64,000 nt of DNA from Acidimicrobiales bacterium. GTDB lineage: Bacteria > Actinomycetota > Acidimicrobiia > Acidimicrobiales > SZUA-35. The translations under genes were made by a program, and so were the position numbers. The DNA lies in assembly GCA_028285495.1 (NCBI GenBank), contig JANQPB010000017.1:1-64000 (forward strand). The letters run 5' to 3'. A model generated the notes under the pieces. The model did no database searches, had not been told where the DNA came from, and saw only the letters and a list, made by a program, of their open reading frames with translations. This document shows, in pieces, positions 41,814 through 50,844 of the stretch (its first letter is position 1; every line of letters starts with the position of its first letter).

Positions 41814-43541
41814 TCAGCTGAGCCCGACGATCCGGCCGTCCGGATCGCCGTCGTCGAACACCAGGTCGATGGTCTTGGCCGCCGGCGTCCGCCCGAGTCC
41901 GGGCATGGTCCGCATGTCGCCGCAGATCGGGTACACGAAGCCGGCCCCGACCGAGGCCCGGACCTCCCGTACCGGCAGGGTCCAACCGGTCGGCGCCCCC
42001 TTGAGCGCCGGGTCGGACGAGATCGACAGGTGGGTCTTGGCGATGCAGACCGGCAGGTGGTCGAACCCGGCGGCGGTGTAGGTGTCGAGCTGGCGCTTGG
42101 CGGTTGGGGAGAGCTCGATCCCGTCGGCCCCGTAGACCTGGGTGGCGACGGCGTTGATCTTGTCGGCCAGCGGCATCTCGTCCGGGTAGAGCACCTGGAA
42201 GTCGGACGGCTCGGCCGCCGCCTCCTTCACCGCCTCGGCCAGGGTGGCGGCGCCGGCTCCGCCGTCGGCGAAGTGGGTGGCGACGGCCGAGCGGGCCCCG
42301 TACTCCGAGGCGATCTCGGCGATGGCGTCGAGGTCGGCCCGGTGGTCGCCGGGGAAGGCGTTGATGGCAACGACGGGGGTCACGCCGTGCAGCTGCATGT
42401 TGGCCAGCTGCTTGCGGAGGTTGTCGCCGCCCTGGTGGACCTCGTCGGGGTTCTCGGCCAGCAGCGCCTCGGGCAGCGGCCGACCGGCCACGATCCTGTG
42501 GTTGCCCGAGTGGGCCTTGAGGCCCCGGACGGTGGCCACCAGCACGGCGGCGTCCGGGGCGATGCCGGAGTAGCGGCACTTGATGTTGAAGAACCGCTCG
42601 GCCCCCATGTCGGCCCCGAAGCCGGCCTCGGTCAGGAGGAAGTCGCTCATGTGGATGCCGATCTGGTCGGCCACGATCGACGAGTTGCCGGTGGCGATGT
42701 TGCCGAACGGCCCCGTGTGGACCAGCGCCGGGGTGTTCTCCAGCGTCTGCATCAGGTTCGGCTTGATCGCCTCCCGCAGGATGACGGTCATCGAGCCGGC
42801 CGCTCCGATGTCCTCGGCGGTGATCGGTGAGCCGTCCCGGTCGTAGCCGAGGACGATGCGGCCCATCCGGGCCCGCAGGTCCTCGAGCGAGGTGCACAGC
42901 GCCAGCGCGGCCATGACCTCGGAGGCGGCGGTGATGTCGAACCCGGTCTCCCGGGGCACGCCGTCGAGCCGGCCGCCGAGACCGATCACGGCGTTGCGCA
43001 GCGCCCGGTCGTTGACGTCGAGGACCCGCCGCCAGGTGATCTGGTGCGGATCGAACCCCGCCTTGCCGTCGGCAAAGCTGTTGCCGTGGTAGAGGTGGGC
43101 GTCGAGCATGGCCGAGCACAGGTTGTGGGCTGCGGTGACGGCGTGCATGTCGCCGGTCAGGTGGAGGTTGAACAGCTCCATCGGCACGACCTGGCTGTAG
43201 CCGCCGCCGGCCGCTCCGCCCTTGATCCCGAACGTCGGACCCATCGACGGCTGGCGGATGGCGATCGTGGCCGATGACCCGATGTGGTCGAAGGCCTGCC
43301 CGAGACCGACGGTGGTCGTCGTCTTGCCCTCACCCAACGGCGTCGGCGTGATGGCCGAGACCACGACGTAGTGGGCCCGCGGTCGGTCGGCCATGGCCCC
43401 GATGGCGCCGAGCCCGATCTTGGCCGCCCCGGTGCCGTAGGGCTCGAGCTGGTCGAGGGGGATGCCGGCCGAGCCGGCGATGTCCGCCAGCGGCTTGAGA
43501 TCGGCCGCCCTGGCGATCTCGAGGTCGGTGGGAAAGCTCAC
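41814..43541 (-). CDS. fhs: Formate-tetrahydrofolate ligase
   Basis: 575 residues, a little over the usual ~557. It has the N-terminal KIGLGAIG, P-loop TPTPLGEGKTTTT, folate and polyphosphate region GPTFGIKGGAAGGGYSQVVPM, and LTGDMHAVTAAHNL. It links formate and THF at the cost of ATP. In a methyl-oxidising pathway it runs in reverse, releasing formate and making ATP, and the formate then goes to the Sec-dehydrogenase at 56 kb. It starts at GTG 43539-43541, 7 bases after CAGGAG. It is first in an operon with metF (11-base gap). Confidence 0.96.
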   Translation of the reverse strand: MSFPTDLEIARAADLKPLADIAGSAGIPLDQLEPYGTGAAKIGLGAIGAMADRPRAHYVVVSAITPTPLGEGKTTTTVGLGQAFDHIGSSATIAIRQPSMGPTFGIKGGAAGGGYSQVVPMELFNLHLTGDMHAVTAAHNLCSAMLDAHLYHGNSFADGKAGFDPHQITWRRVLDVNDRALRNAVIGLGGRLDGVPRETGFDITAASEVMAALALCTSLEDLRARMGRIVLGYDRDGSPITAEDIGAAGSMTVILREAIKPNLMQTLENTPALVHTGPFGNIATGNSSIVADQIGIHMSDFLLTEAGFGADMGAERFFNIKCRYSGIAPDAAVLVATVRGLKAHSGNHRIVAGRPLPEALLAENPDEVHQGGDNLRKQLANMQLHGVTPVVAINAFPGDHRADLDAIAEIASEYGARSAVATHFADGGAGAATLAEAVKEAAAEPSDFQVLYPDEMPLADKINAVATQVYGADGIELSPTAKRQLDTYTAAGFDHLPVCIAKTHLSISSDPALKGAPTGWTLPVREVRASVGAGFVYPICGDMRTMPGLGRTPAAKTIDLVFDDGDPDGRIVGLS

Positions 43542-43622
43542 GGGCTCGCTCCTGCTGACGTTTGATGGTGCGGGTGTGACCGACGTTCGCCGGACCGTGT
43601 CCGGAGACCCTCGAGAGGGCCT

Positions 43623-43641
43623 TGTTCCGGATCACGGAACA
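43623..43641. promoter_or_regulatory. Inverted repeat between fhs and the DMGDH gene
   Basis: TGTTCCG (43623-43629), spacer of 5, CGGAACA (43635-43641). Perfect 7-bp arms with the same half-site as the cluster at 23903-23958. It lies between divergent C1 genes, and overlaps an ACAGTACCGGATTATGG segment also echoed at 23918-23934. Confidence 0.55.
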
Positions 43642-43742
43642 GTACCGGATTATGGCACGGACGCACGAGCGGTATGGTATGGCGTCGAGCGATCCCGTCG
43701 CAGGGGCGCTCAACGGCGAACCCTACGAGAAGGAGACGGTCG

Positions 43743-46292
43743 ATGAGTGACATCCCGAGCACGGCGATGCCGGCGACGGCGAAGGTCGTCGTCATCGGAG
43801 CCGGCATCGTCGGCAACTGCCTGGTCGGGCACCTGGCCGACCTCGGCTGGACCGACATGGTCCTGATCGACAAGGGCCCACTGCCGAACCCCGGGGGCTC
43901 GACCGGTCACGCGTCCAACTTCATCTTCCCGGTCGACCACAACAAGGAGATGGCCCTGCTCGGCGTGCAGAGCGCCAACCAGTACCGGGACCTCGGGCTC
44001 AGCGTCGACTCGGGCGGCATCGAGGTGGCCAGGACCCAGGAGCGGTGGGACGAGCTGCAGCGCCGGATGACCTCGGCCATGGCCTGGGGCGTCGAGGCCC
44101 ACCTGCTCACCCCCGAGCAGGTCACGGAACTCGTGCCGTTCGTCAACGACGAGATCATCCTCGGCGGCTTCTACTGCCCGAGCGTCTCGGTGGTCGATTC
44201 GCTCGAGACCGGCACGGTCATGCGACGCAAGGCCCAGGACAAGGGCGTGCTCGAGGTGTTCGCCAACACCGAGGTGCTCGACATCGAGACCGAGCCGACC
44301 CCCCACAACGGGCTGTCCAAGGTCACCGCCGTCGTGACCGACAAGGGTCGCATCGAGGCCGAGTACGTCGTCGTTGCCTGCGGCGTCTGGTCGAACCGGG
44401 TGGCCAACATGGCCGGGGCCACCATCCCGCTGGTGCCCGCCGTCCACCAGATGGCCGACGTCGGCCCGATCGACATCCTGGCCGAGACCAACAACGAGAT
44501 CGGCTACCCGATCGTCCGCGACATGGACACCTTCTGTTACGAGCGGCAGTCGGCCGGCTCGATGGAGGTCGGCTCCTACGCCCACCGGCCGATCCTCCAC
44601 CACCCCGACGAGATCCCGTCAAACGCCGAGGCCGCACTGTCGCCGACCGAGATGCCGTTCACCCCAGACGACTTCGACGAGCAGATGGAGCAGGCCATCG
44701 AGCTGATGGACATGCTCGGCGACGCCGAGATCAAGTACGCCATCAACGGCCTGCTGTCGCTCACGCCGGATGCCATGCCCTGCCTCGGCGAGACCACCGA
44801 GGTGGCCAATCTCTGGTCGGCCGCTGCGGTCTGGGTCAAGGAGGGGCCGGGCATGGCCCAGGTCGTGGCCGAGTGGATGACCCATGGCTACCCCAGGGTG
44901 ATCGACGCCCACGGCGCCGACGTCGCCCGCTTCTACGACTGGGAGCGCAACGACGAGCACATCTGGGCCAGGGCCGAGGAGCACTTCAACAAGACCTACG
45001 GCATCGTCCACCCGGCCGAGCAGTGGGCCAGCCGCCGTGGCCTGGTGAAGGGCGCGGTCTACGACCGCCAGGAGGCGGCGCAGGCCGAGTTCTACGAGGC
45101 CAGAGGGTGGGAGCGGCCCCAGTGGTACAACTCGAACGCCGACCTGGTCGAGCGCTATGACCTCGGGCCCCGTGACACCGAGTGGGACAACCGCTGGTGG
45201 AGCCCGATCACGATCGGGGAGCACCTGAACCTGCGGGAGAACTGCGGCGTCGTCGACCTGTCGGCCTTCCAGATCTACGACCTGTCCGGACCGGGAGCGG
45301 TCGAGTTCGCCGAGCGGCTTGCGGTGAACAAGGTCGACAAGCCGGTCGGCTCGTCGGTCTACACCCCCTGGCTCAACAACGACGGCGGCTTCCACTCCGA
45401 CCTGACGATGATGCGGATCGCCGAGGACACGGTGCGCATCGTGACCGGCGTGTTCGACGGCGGGCGCGACAGGTTCTGGGTGCTCAAGCACCTGCCGGCC
45501 GACGGCTCGGTGACGTTCACCGACCGCACCCGTGACCTGACCACCCTCGGGCTCTGGGGTCCGAAGGCCCCCGAGGTGCTCAGCCAGCTGACCGGCCACG
45601 ACCTGTCGCAGTCCGGGTCGCCCTACGGGTCGTATCTCGACATCGAGCTGGACCTGCCCGGCGGCCCGGCCGCGGTCAAGCTGTTCCGCATCTCCTACGT
45701 CGGCGACACCGGCTGGGAGATCTACGCCGACTGGGACCACGGCGGCGCCATCTGGGACGCCCTGTTCGACGCCGGCCGCGACCACGGCATCCGCCCGACC
45801 GGTGGCGGCGTGTACGGCTCGTCCGGCCGGATGGAGAAGGGCTACCGGCTCATGGGGGCCGAGCTCGAGTCGGAGTACGACCCGGTGGAGGCCGGCCTGG
45901 CCCGGCCCCGGGTCAAGGCCGCCGACTTCATCGGCAAGGAGGCGTATCTCGCCGCTCGCGAGCGGGGCCCGCTGGCCAAGATGTGCACGCTGACGGTCGA
46001 GAACCTGACCGACGCCGAGGGTCGCGAGCGGTGGATGCAGGGCGGCAACGAGCCGATCCTGACCGCCGACGGTGAGCGGATCGAGGACGGTCACGGGCGG
46101 GTCTCCCGGGTCACGTCCGCCGCCTACGGCCCGTCGGTCGGCAAGCACCTGCTGCTCGGCTACCTGCCACCCGACCTGGCCGAGGTCGGCACCGACCTGC
46201 AGGTCATGTACATGCACGAGCGGTTCCCGGTGAAGGTCGCTGCGGTCGATGGCTCGGTCTTCGATCCCGACGACACCCGGCTCAAGACGTAG
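43743..46292 (+). CDS. Dimethylglycine/sarcosine dehydrogenase-like flavoprotein with folate-binding GcvT domain
   Basis: 849 residues. The FAD domain (1-400) has KVVVIGAGIVGN and GGSTGHASNF, where His56 is positioned like the covalently flavinylated His of dimethylglycine dehydrogenase. A DAO linker follows, then a GcvT-type THF-binding region (about 480-849) with NLRENCGVVDLSAFQIYDLSG and the C-terminal beta-barrel. It oxidises dimethylglycine or sarcosine, passes the released formaldehyde to THF as methylene-THF and electrons to ETF, whose genes follow. ATG 43743 is preceded by AAGGAG. The likely promoter is around TATGGT (43673-43678). Which N-methyl amine is preferred cannot be told. Confidence 0.93.
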   Translation: MSDIPSTAMPATAKVVVIGAGIVGNCLVGHLADLGWTDMVLIDKGPLPNPGGSTGHASNFIFPVDHNKEMALLGVQSANQYRDLGLSVDSGGIEVARTQERWDELQRRMTSAMAWGVEAHLLTPEQVTELVPFVNDEIILGGFYCPSVSVVDSLETGTVMRRKAQDKGVLEVFANTEVLDIETEPTPHNGLSKVTAVVTDKGRIEAEYVVVACGVWSNRVANMAGATIPLVPAVHQMADVGPIDILAETNNEIGYPIVRDMDTFCYERQSAGSMEVGSYAHRPILHHPDEIPSNAEAALSPTEMPFTPDDFDEQMEQAIELMDMLGDAEIKYAINGLLSLTPDAMPCLGETTEVANLWSAAAVWVKEGPGMAQVVAEWMTHGYPRVIDAHGADVARFYDWERNDEHIWARAEEHFNKTYGIVHPAEQWASRRGLVKGAVYDRQEAAQAEFYEARGWERPQWYNSNADLVERYDLGPRDTEWDNRWWSPITIGEHLNLRENCGVVDLSAFQIYDLSGPGAVEFAERLAVNKVDKPVGSSVYTPWLNNDGGFHSDLTMMRIAEDTVRIVTGVFDGGRDRFWVLKHLPADGSVTFTDRTRDLTTLGLWGPKAPEVLSQLTGHDLSQSGSPYGSYLDIELDLPGGPAAVKLFRISYVGDTGWEIYADWDHGGAIWDALFDAGRDHGIRPTGGGVYGSSGRMEKGYRLMGAELESEYDPVEAGLARPRVKAADFIGKEAYLAARERGPLAKMCTLTVENLTDAEGRERWMQGGNEPILTADGERIEDGHGRVSRVTSAAYGPSVGKHLLLGYLPPDLAEVGTDLQVMYMHERFPVKVAAVDGSVFDPDDTRLKT

Positions 46293-46307
46293 CGGCTCCG
46301 CCGCACC

Positions 46308-46332
46308 CGGGTTCGACCTTCGGCCGAACCCG
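46308..46332 (+). promoter_or_regulatory. Intercistronic hairpin between the DMGDH and ETF genes
   Basis: CGGGTTCG (46308-46315) and CGAACCCG (46325-46332), perfect 8-bp arms with a 9-base loop. It ends just before GAAGGAAGGAG and ATG 46350. There is no T-run, so mRNA processing, stability or partial attenuation is more likely than full termination. Confidence 0.5.
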
Positions 46333-46349
46333 CAGAAGGAAGGAGTGAC

Positions 46350-47126
46350 ATGAGTCTGCGCATTCTCGTGTGCGTGAAACGGGTCCCGGCTCCCGGGGCC
46401 CGGATCAACGTGACCGACGACGGCCAGTCCGTCGAGACCGCCCACCTCGGCTTCACCACCAGCCCCCACGAGGAGTGTGCGCTGGAGGAGGCGGTCCAGC
46501 TGACCGAGGCCAACGGCGGTACCGTCGTGGTGCTCACCCTCGGCCCGCCCGAGGCCGAGGAGCAGCTGCGGTACGCGGCCAGCGTCGGGGCGCACGAGCT
46601 CGTGTTGGTGCCGACCGACGGCACCGCCTGGGATCCCCAGCGAACGGCGACGGCGCTGACCGAGGCCATCGAGGCCCAGGAGGCGGCCGGCGGTGCCTTC
46701 GACCTGATCCTGTTCGGCAACGAGTCGGCCGACTCGGGCGGCTTCCAGGTCGGGGTCCGTGTGGCCCGGGCCCTCGGGCGCCCGATCGTCAACGGCATCA
46801 AGGGGATCGAGGTCGGGGCGGAGTCGGTGACCGCCCGCCGCGCCGTCGACGCCGGCTCCGAGGTCTACGAGTTGCCCAGGCCGGCCGTGCTCGGGGTCAA
46901 GGAGGGGCTGAACCTGCCCCGGTACCCGACGATGCGGGGTCGGCTGGCCTCGAAGAAGGCCGAGCTGGTGACCGCCGAGCTCGACGTCGAGGCCGGCGGG
47001 CAGCGGCTCGTGGCGCTGCGCCAGCCCGAGGAGCAGGTATCGAACACCGAGCTGCTCGGCGACTCGCCGGCGGCGGCCACCGCTGTCGTCGACCTGCTGG
47101 AGGAACTGGGGGTGCTCGAATCATGA
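46350..47126 (+). CDS. etfB: Electron transfer flavoprotein, beta subunit
   Basis: 258 residues. It opens MSLRILVCVKRVPAPGARI and contains SPHEECALEEAVQL, FDLILFGNESADSGGFQVG and the AMP-contact VGVRVARALGRPIV. The conserved beta-subunit segment LPRPAVLGVKEGLNLPRYPTM is complete. With the alpha subunit it carries electrons from the DMGDH-like enzyme and probably acyl-CoA dehydrogenases to the quinone pool. GGAAGGAG precedes ATG 46350. Its TGA overlaps the ATG of etfA. Confidence 0.95.
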   Translation: MSLRILVCVKRVPAPGARINVTDDGQSVETAHLGFTTSPHEECALEEAVQLTEANGGTVVVLTLGPPEAEEQLRYAASVGAHELVLVPTDGTAWDPQRTATALTEAIEAQEAAGGAFDLILFGNESADSGGFQVGVRVARALGRPIVNGIKGIEVGAESVTARRAVDAGSEVYELPRPAVLGVKEGLNLPRYPTMRGRLASKKAELVTAELDVEAGGQRLVALRQPEEQVSNTELLGDSPAAATAVVDLLEELGVLES

Positions 47127-48118
47127 CGGTGCTGGTCCTCATCGAACACGACCGGGGCGAGGCCCCGGAGGCGGCGTGGGAAGGGCTGACCGCGGGTCGG
47201 CACCTGGCCGAGTCGCTCGGATGCGAGCTGGCCGCGGTCGTGGCCGGCGAGGCCGGCGCTGCGCTGGCCGACGAGATCGCCGAGTACGGGGCCGACGTGG
47301 TCCACGTGGCCGAGCACGAGCTGTTGGGTGACTACGGGCCCGACGCCTGGGCCGAGACGGTTCGCCAGCTCATCGACGACATCGAACCGACCGCCGTGGT
47401 CGGCGTCGGCACCGATCGGGGCAACGAGGTGCTGGCCCACGTGGCGGCCCGGCTCGACCTGCCGTTCGTGGCCAACTGCCTCGCCGTGCAGCCGGGCGAC
47501 GATCCCGACGACGCCGACGAGCCGTGGGCGCTGACCCGGGTCCAGTGGGGCGGGTCGCTGCTGGAGGACGCCAGCGTCACCGCCGGCCTCAAGCTGCTGA
47601 CCTACGCCCACCACGGCGTGGCGGCCGAGCCGGCCGACAGCCCCGGGGCCGGCTCGATCGAGACCTTCGAGCCGACCCTCGGCGACGCCGAGGCGGTGAC
47701 GATCATCCGGGACCGGGCCGTCGAGAGCCAGGGCGTGACCCTGTCGACCGCACCGGTGGTGGTCAGCGGCGGTCGTGGCGTCGGCTCGGCCGACGGGTTC
47801 GCCGCACTGGAGGAGCTGGCCGAGCTGCTCGGCGGTCGGGTCGGCTGCTCCCGGGCCGTGACCAACAACGGCTGGCGACCCCACCGGGACCAGGTCGGTC
47901 AGACCGGCACCCGCATCGCCCCCGAGATCTACATCGCCACCGGCATCTCGGGCGCCATCCAGCACTGGGTCGGGGCGATGGCCTCCAAGAAGATCCTGGC
48001 CATCAACACCGACCCGGAGGCCAACATGGTGGTCAAGGCCGACTACGCCGTGATCGCCGATCTGCACGAGGTGGTGCCGGCGATCTCGGCCGAGATCCGG
48101 CGCCGCCGGGGCGGCTAG
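47123..48118 (+). CDS. etfA: Electron transfer flavoprotein, alpha subunit
   Basis: 331 residues. The C-terminal FAD-binding region has VVSGGRGVGSADGF and GQTGTRIAPEIYIATGISGAIQH. INTDPEANMVVKADYAVIADLHEVVP is the family end. ATG 47123 overlaps the etfB stop (ATGA). This etfBA pair follows the DMGDH gene and is probably dedicated to it. No ETF-quinone oxidoreductase is in the window. Confidence 0.96.
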   Translation: MTVLVLIEHDRGEAPEAAWEGLTAGRHLAESLGCELAAVVAGEAGAALADEIAEYGADVVHVAEHELLGDYGPDAWAETVRQLIDDIEPTAVVGVGTDRGNEVLAHVAARLDLPFVANCLAVQPGDDPDDADEPWALTRVQWGGSLLEDASVTAGLKLLTYAHHGVAAEPADSPGAGSIETFEPTLGDAEAVTIIRDRAVESQGVTLSTAPVVVSGGRGVGSADGFAALEELAELLGGRVGCSRAVTNNGWRPHRDQVGQTGTRIAPEIYIATGISGAIQHWVGAMASKKILAINTDPEANMVVKADYAVIADLHEVVPAISAEIRRRRGG

Positions 48119-48137
48119 GTCGGCCCGCCGGCCCGGG

Positions 48138-49538
48138 CTACTCCAGCGCCGGCTCGACGCAGGCGGCTCGGCCGCCCCCGCCGCCGATCGGCTGGTCGCC
48201 GGTCTGGTCCGCCACGAACCCGGTGCCGCCCTGGTCGCCGGCCAGGAAGCGGGTGATGGCCTCGGCCAGCACCCGGGCCTGGGCGTCGAGGAACGCCGGG
48301 TCACCAAGCAGGGCCTCCTCCGACGGGTTGGTCAGGTAGAGGAACTCGACGAGCGCCGATGGGGTGGTGCCGCCGTTGCGGAGCACGCCGAGGTAGTCGA
48401 GGCCGTCCGGTCTGATCCAGGCCCGGACCCCGGCGTTGCCCGATCCGGCCCAACGGAAGGCGGCGACCGGCCCGCCCTCGGGCGGCGGCGGCGGGGCCAG
48501 CGTGTCGGGGACCGGCACGGTGGTCGAGGCCGTCGGTGGCAAGGTGGTGGTCGGCACGAGCTCGACCGGTGTCGGGGTCCGCAGCTCGCCGGCGCCGACG
48601 GTCGTGGTCGGCGGCATGGCGGTCGTGGCGGTCGGCGGGACCTGCCCGTTGGCGACGAGGGCGGCGTCCCGCTCGGCCACCGACCGGTGGTGGGCGGCCC
48701 TCGCCTCGTCGTAGGCGTCGACCGTGGCCAGCCAGGCCGCGTGCCGGTCGTCGGCCTCACCCTCGGCCTGCAGCAGGAGCGGCTGGAGGGTCTCGTGGAA
48801 CAGCCCGCCGAACCGGGTCGACTCGGGGCTGGCGGCACCGGTGAAAACGATCGTCCCCGGGCCGCCGTCGCCCGCCGGGGCCCCGCCGTTGTGGTGGATC
48901 GACACCAGCAGCGCCGGCTGGAGGGTCCGGGCGACCAGACCCCGTGCGGCGACGGTCATCGTGTGGTCGCCGTCGCGGGTCAGCACGACGGTGGCGCCGG
49001 CCTCGGTCAGCAGCCGGGCCGTCTCCCTGGCCACGGTGAGGTTCAGGTCCTTCTCGACCAGCCCACCCGGGCCGACGGCGCCGGGCTCGGCCCCGCCGTG
49101 GCCGGGATCGAGCACGACGTGGGCGCCGGCGACGGCGGTGCCGGCGGTCACCGGGATGATCGCCTGGCAGGCCGAGCTGGTCAGCCAACCGGCGTCCCGG
49201 GCCTCGACCACCGGCATGGCCACCCCGCTCGGCGACACCACGACCCGGGTCTCGCCACCGACCGGCAGCGGGGCGAAGGGTCGGTCGGGAGTGCCGAGCG
49301 GCGTCGGCCGGCCGGCCGTCCTGGCAGCCGGGTCGCCGTTCCGCCGGCCCGGCGCCCCCGGCACGCGCTGGACGAGACCGGTGACCGGCGGCGACCGGTC
49401 CTCGACCAGGGCGAGCTCGTCCGGCCCGCCGTCACCGAAGGGGCCGCCACGGATCGTCCCGGTGCCGACGGCGAGGGTGGCCGCTGCGCCGCCGAGGGCG
49501 ACGACGGCAGCGGCCATGACGGCGACCGGACGGGGCAT
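48138..49538 (-). CDS. N-acetylmuramoyl-L-alanine amidase (Amidase_3), exported
   Basis: 466 residues. The N-terminal signal or anchor helix is VAVMAAAVVALGGAAATLAV. The Amidase_3 domain (about 140 to 455) has zinc-ligand motifs VLDPGHGG, VEKDLN and SIHHNGG, and the catalytic Glu in ALVEFLYLTNPSEE. It is interrupted by a ~110-residue insert between strands, with a helical part (RAAHHRSVAERDAAL) and a Thr/Pro-rich linker. It cleaves the amide between MurNAc and the peptide stem. The insert is larger than in typical Cwl/AmiC enzymes and may serve regulation or wall anchoring. ATG 49538. Confidence 0.9.
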   Translation of the reverse strand: MPRPVAVMAAAVVALGGAAATLAVGTGTIRGGPFGDGGPDELALVEDRSPPVTGLVQRVPGAPGRRNGDPAARTAGRPTPLGTPDRPFAPLPVGGETRVVVSPSGVAMPVVEARDAGWLTSSACQAIIPVTAGTAVAGAHVVLDPGHGGAEPGAVGPGGLVEKDLNLTVARETARLLTEAGATVVLTRDGDHTMTVAARGLVARTLQPALLVSIHHNGGAPAGDGGPGTIVFTGAASPESTRFGGLFHETLQPLLLQAEGEADDRHAAWLATVDAYDEARAAHHRSVAERDAALVANGQVPPTATTAMPPTTTVGAGELRTPTPVELVPTTTLPPTASTTVPVPDTLAPPPPPEGGPVAAFRWAGSGNAGVRAWIRPDGLDYLGVLRNGGTTPSALVEFLYLTNPSEEALLGDPAFLDAQARVLAEAITRFLAGDQGGTGFVADQTGDQPIGGGGGRAACVEPALE

Positions 49539-49607
49539 GCCCCCACCGGTCGGTCACTCCGCCGCCGTCATGAGCCTCCGCTGGGCTCGCCCCCCGGCGC
49601 GGCCGGG

Positions 49608-50015
49608 TCAGCTCATCTCGACGAACTCGACCCAGTTGCCGTCCGGGTCCTCGACCATCCCGATCGTGACGCCGGGCCGGACCTCGGTGATCGGCACGGC
49701 GACCGTGACCCCGGCCTCCTCGCAGGCGGTCATGATGTCGTTCAGGTTCGTGACGATCATGGTGAAGTAGCGCATGCCGGTGCTGGCGGCGATGCCGCCC
49801 CGGCCGTCGCGCTCCGGGTCGTTGTTGAGCTTGACCAGCTTCAGCAGGGTCTCGCCGCAGTTGAGGCGGTGCATCGTCCCCCCGCCGGCGATGGGCATCG
49901 GCGTGTCGGCCACGTGCTCGAAGCCGAGCAGATCCCGGTAGAAGGCGAGCGACTTCTGGCTGTCGGTGATGACGATCCCGAGGTCGATGGAGGACTTGGC
50001 CAGCTGAACGGTCAT
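49608..50015 (-). CDS. VOC-superfamily (glyoxalase/dioxygenase fold) protein
   Basis: 135 residues with the paired beta-alpha-beta-beta-beta units of the VOC fold: DLGIVITDSQKSLAFYRDLLGFE, and VTIGMVEDPDGNWVEFVEM with the metal-ligand Glu near the end. Members include lactoylglutathione lyase-like and isomerase enzymes. The first usual metal ligand position is not His here, so a typical glyoxalase I activity is doubtful. It is upstream of the amidase gene and next to an IclR regulator; no pathway is evident. Confidence 0.82.
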   Translation of the reverse strand: MTVQLAKSSIDLGIVITDSQKSLAFYRDLLGFEHVADTPMPIAGGGTMHRLNCGETLLKLVKLNNDPERDGRGGIAASTGMRYFTMIVTNLNDIMTACEEAGVTVAVPITEVRPGVTIGMVEDPDGNWVEFVEMS

Positions 50016-50091
50016 GGCGTCACGCTAGCCGGGGGGCTCCGCCGGTCGCCTCTCGGCTCGGGACCCCGGGCCTCGGCCATCCGGAGCGGGG

Positions 50092-50835
50092 TCAGGTGAG
50101 GCGGCTCGACAGCCGCTGGGCCGTCTCCGACACCAGGACGCCGATCTCCCGCGCCTGCTTCGGCTCGGGGAAGCGGTAGGCCGGTCCGTGGATGTGGATG
50201 GCGGCCATGGCCACGCCCCTGGCGTCGACCACCGGGGCGGCCACCGAGTTGAGATCGGTGTCGAACTCACCGTAGACCCAGGCGTGGCCGGTCCGCTTGA
50301 TCTCGCCAAGGCGGCGACGCAGATCGTCGGGCTCGCTGATGCTGGCGTCGGTCGTCCGGGTCAGGGGACCACGGAGGTGGCGGTCGATCTCGTCCGGTTC
50401 GAGGGCGGCGACCATCACCAGACCGGAGGGGACGAGGTTGAAGGGGACGGCCTCGCCGGTCCAGTCGCGGACCTGGACCTCCTCCTCGATCTCGACGTTG
50501 TCGAGGTAGCGGACCTCGGCCTCCTCGAGCACGGCGATCCCCGATGTCTCGCCCGTGGCCTCGGTCAGCTCGGCCAGGAAGGGTCGTGCGGTGGCGATCA
50601 GGCTCCGGTCGGGGCTGGCGGCCATCGCCAGCTCCAGCAGGTCACCGCCGAGTCGGTAGTCACCACCGGCCTCGACCCGCTGGACGGCACCCTCGCTGAG
50701 GAGTGCGCCGAGCAGCCGGGCCACGGTGCTCTTGGGGAGCTCGGTTCGCTCGGCCAGCTCGGTGACGCCGGCCGGCCCGACGGCCAGGGCCCGCAGCAGC
50801 GCGAAGGCCCGTTCGATCGATTGCACTGACGACAT
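50092..50835 (-). CDS. IclR-family transcriptional regulator
   Basis: 247 residues. The N-terminal winged helix is ERAFALLRALAVGPAGVTELAE...LPKSTVARLLGALLSEGAV. The C-terminal GAF-like effector domain has GETSGIAVLEEAEVRYLDNVE and the late ARGVAMAAIHIHGPAYRFPE. Such proteins bind aromatic or small organic acids. It is possibly autoregulated through the dyad at 50845-50867. The target could be the VOC gene directly downstream (76 bases), but nothing fixes this. Confidence 0.92.
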   Translation of the reverse strand: MSSVQSIERAFALLRALAVGPAGVTELAERTELPKSTVARLLGALLSEGAVQRVEAGGDYRLGGDLLELAMAASPDRSLIATARPFLAELTEATGETSGIAVLEEAEVRYLDNVEIEEEVQVRDWTGEAVPFNLVPSGLVMVAALEPDEIDRHLRGPLTRTTDASISEPDDLRRRLGEIKRTGHAWVYGEFDTDLNSVAAPVVDARGVAMAAIHIHGPAYRFPEPKQAREIGVLVSETAQRLSSRLT

Positions 50836-50844
50836 CGGTGACTC

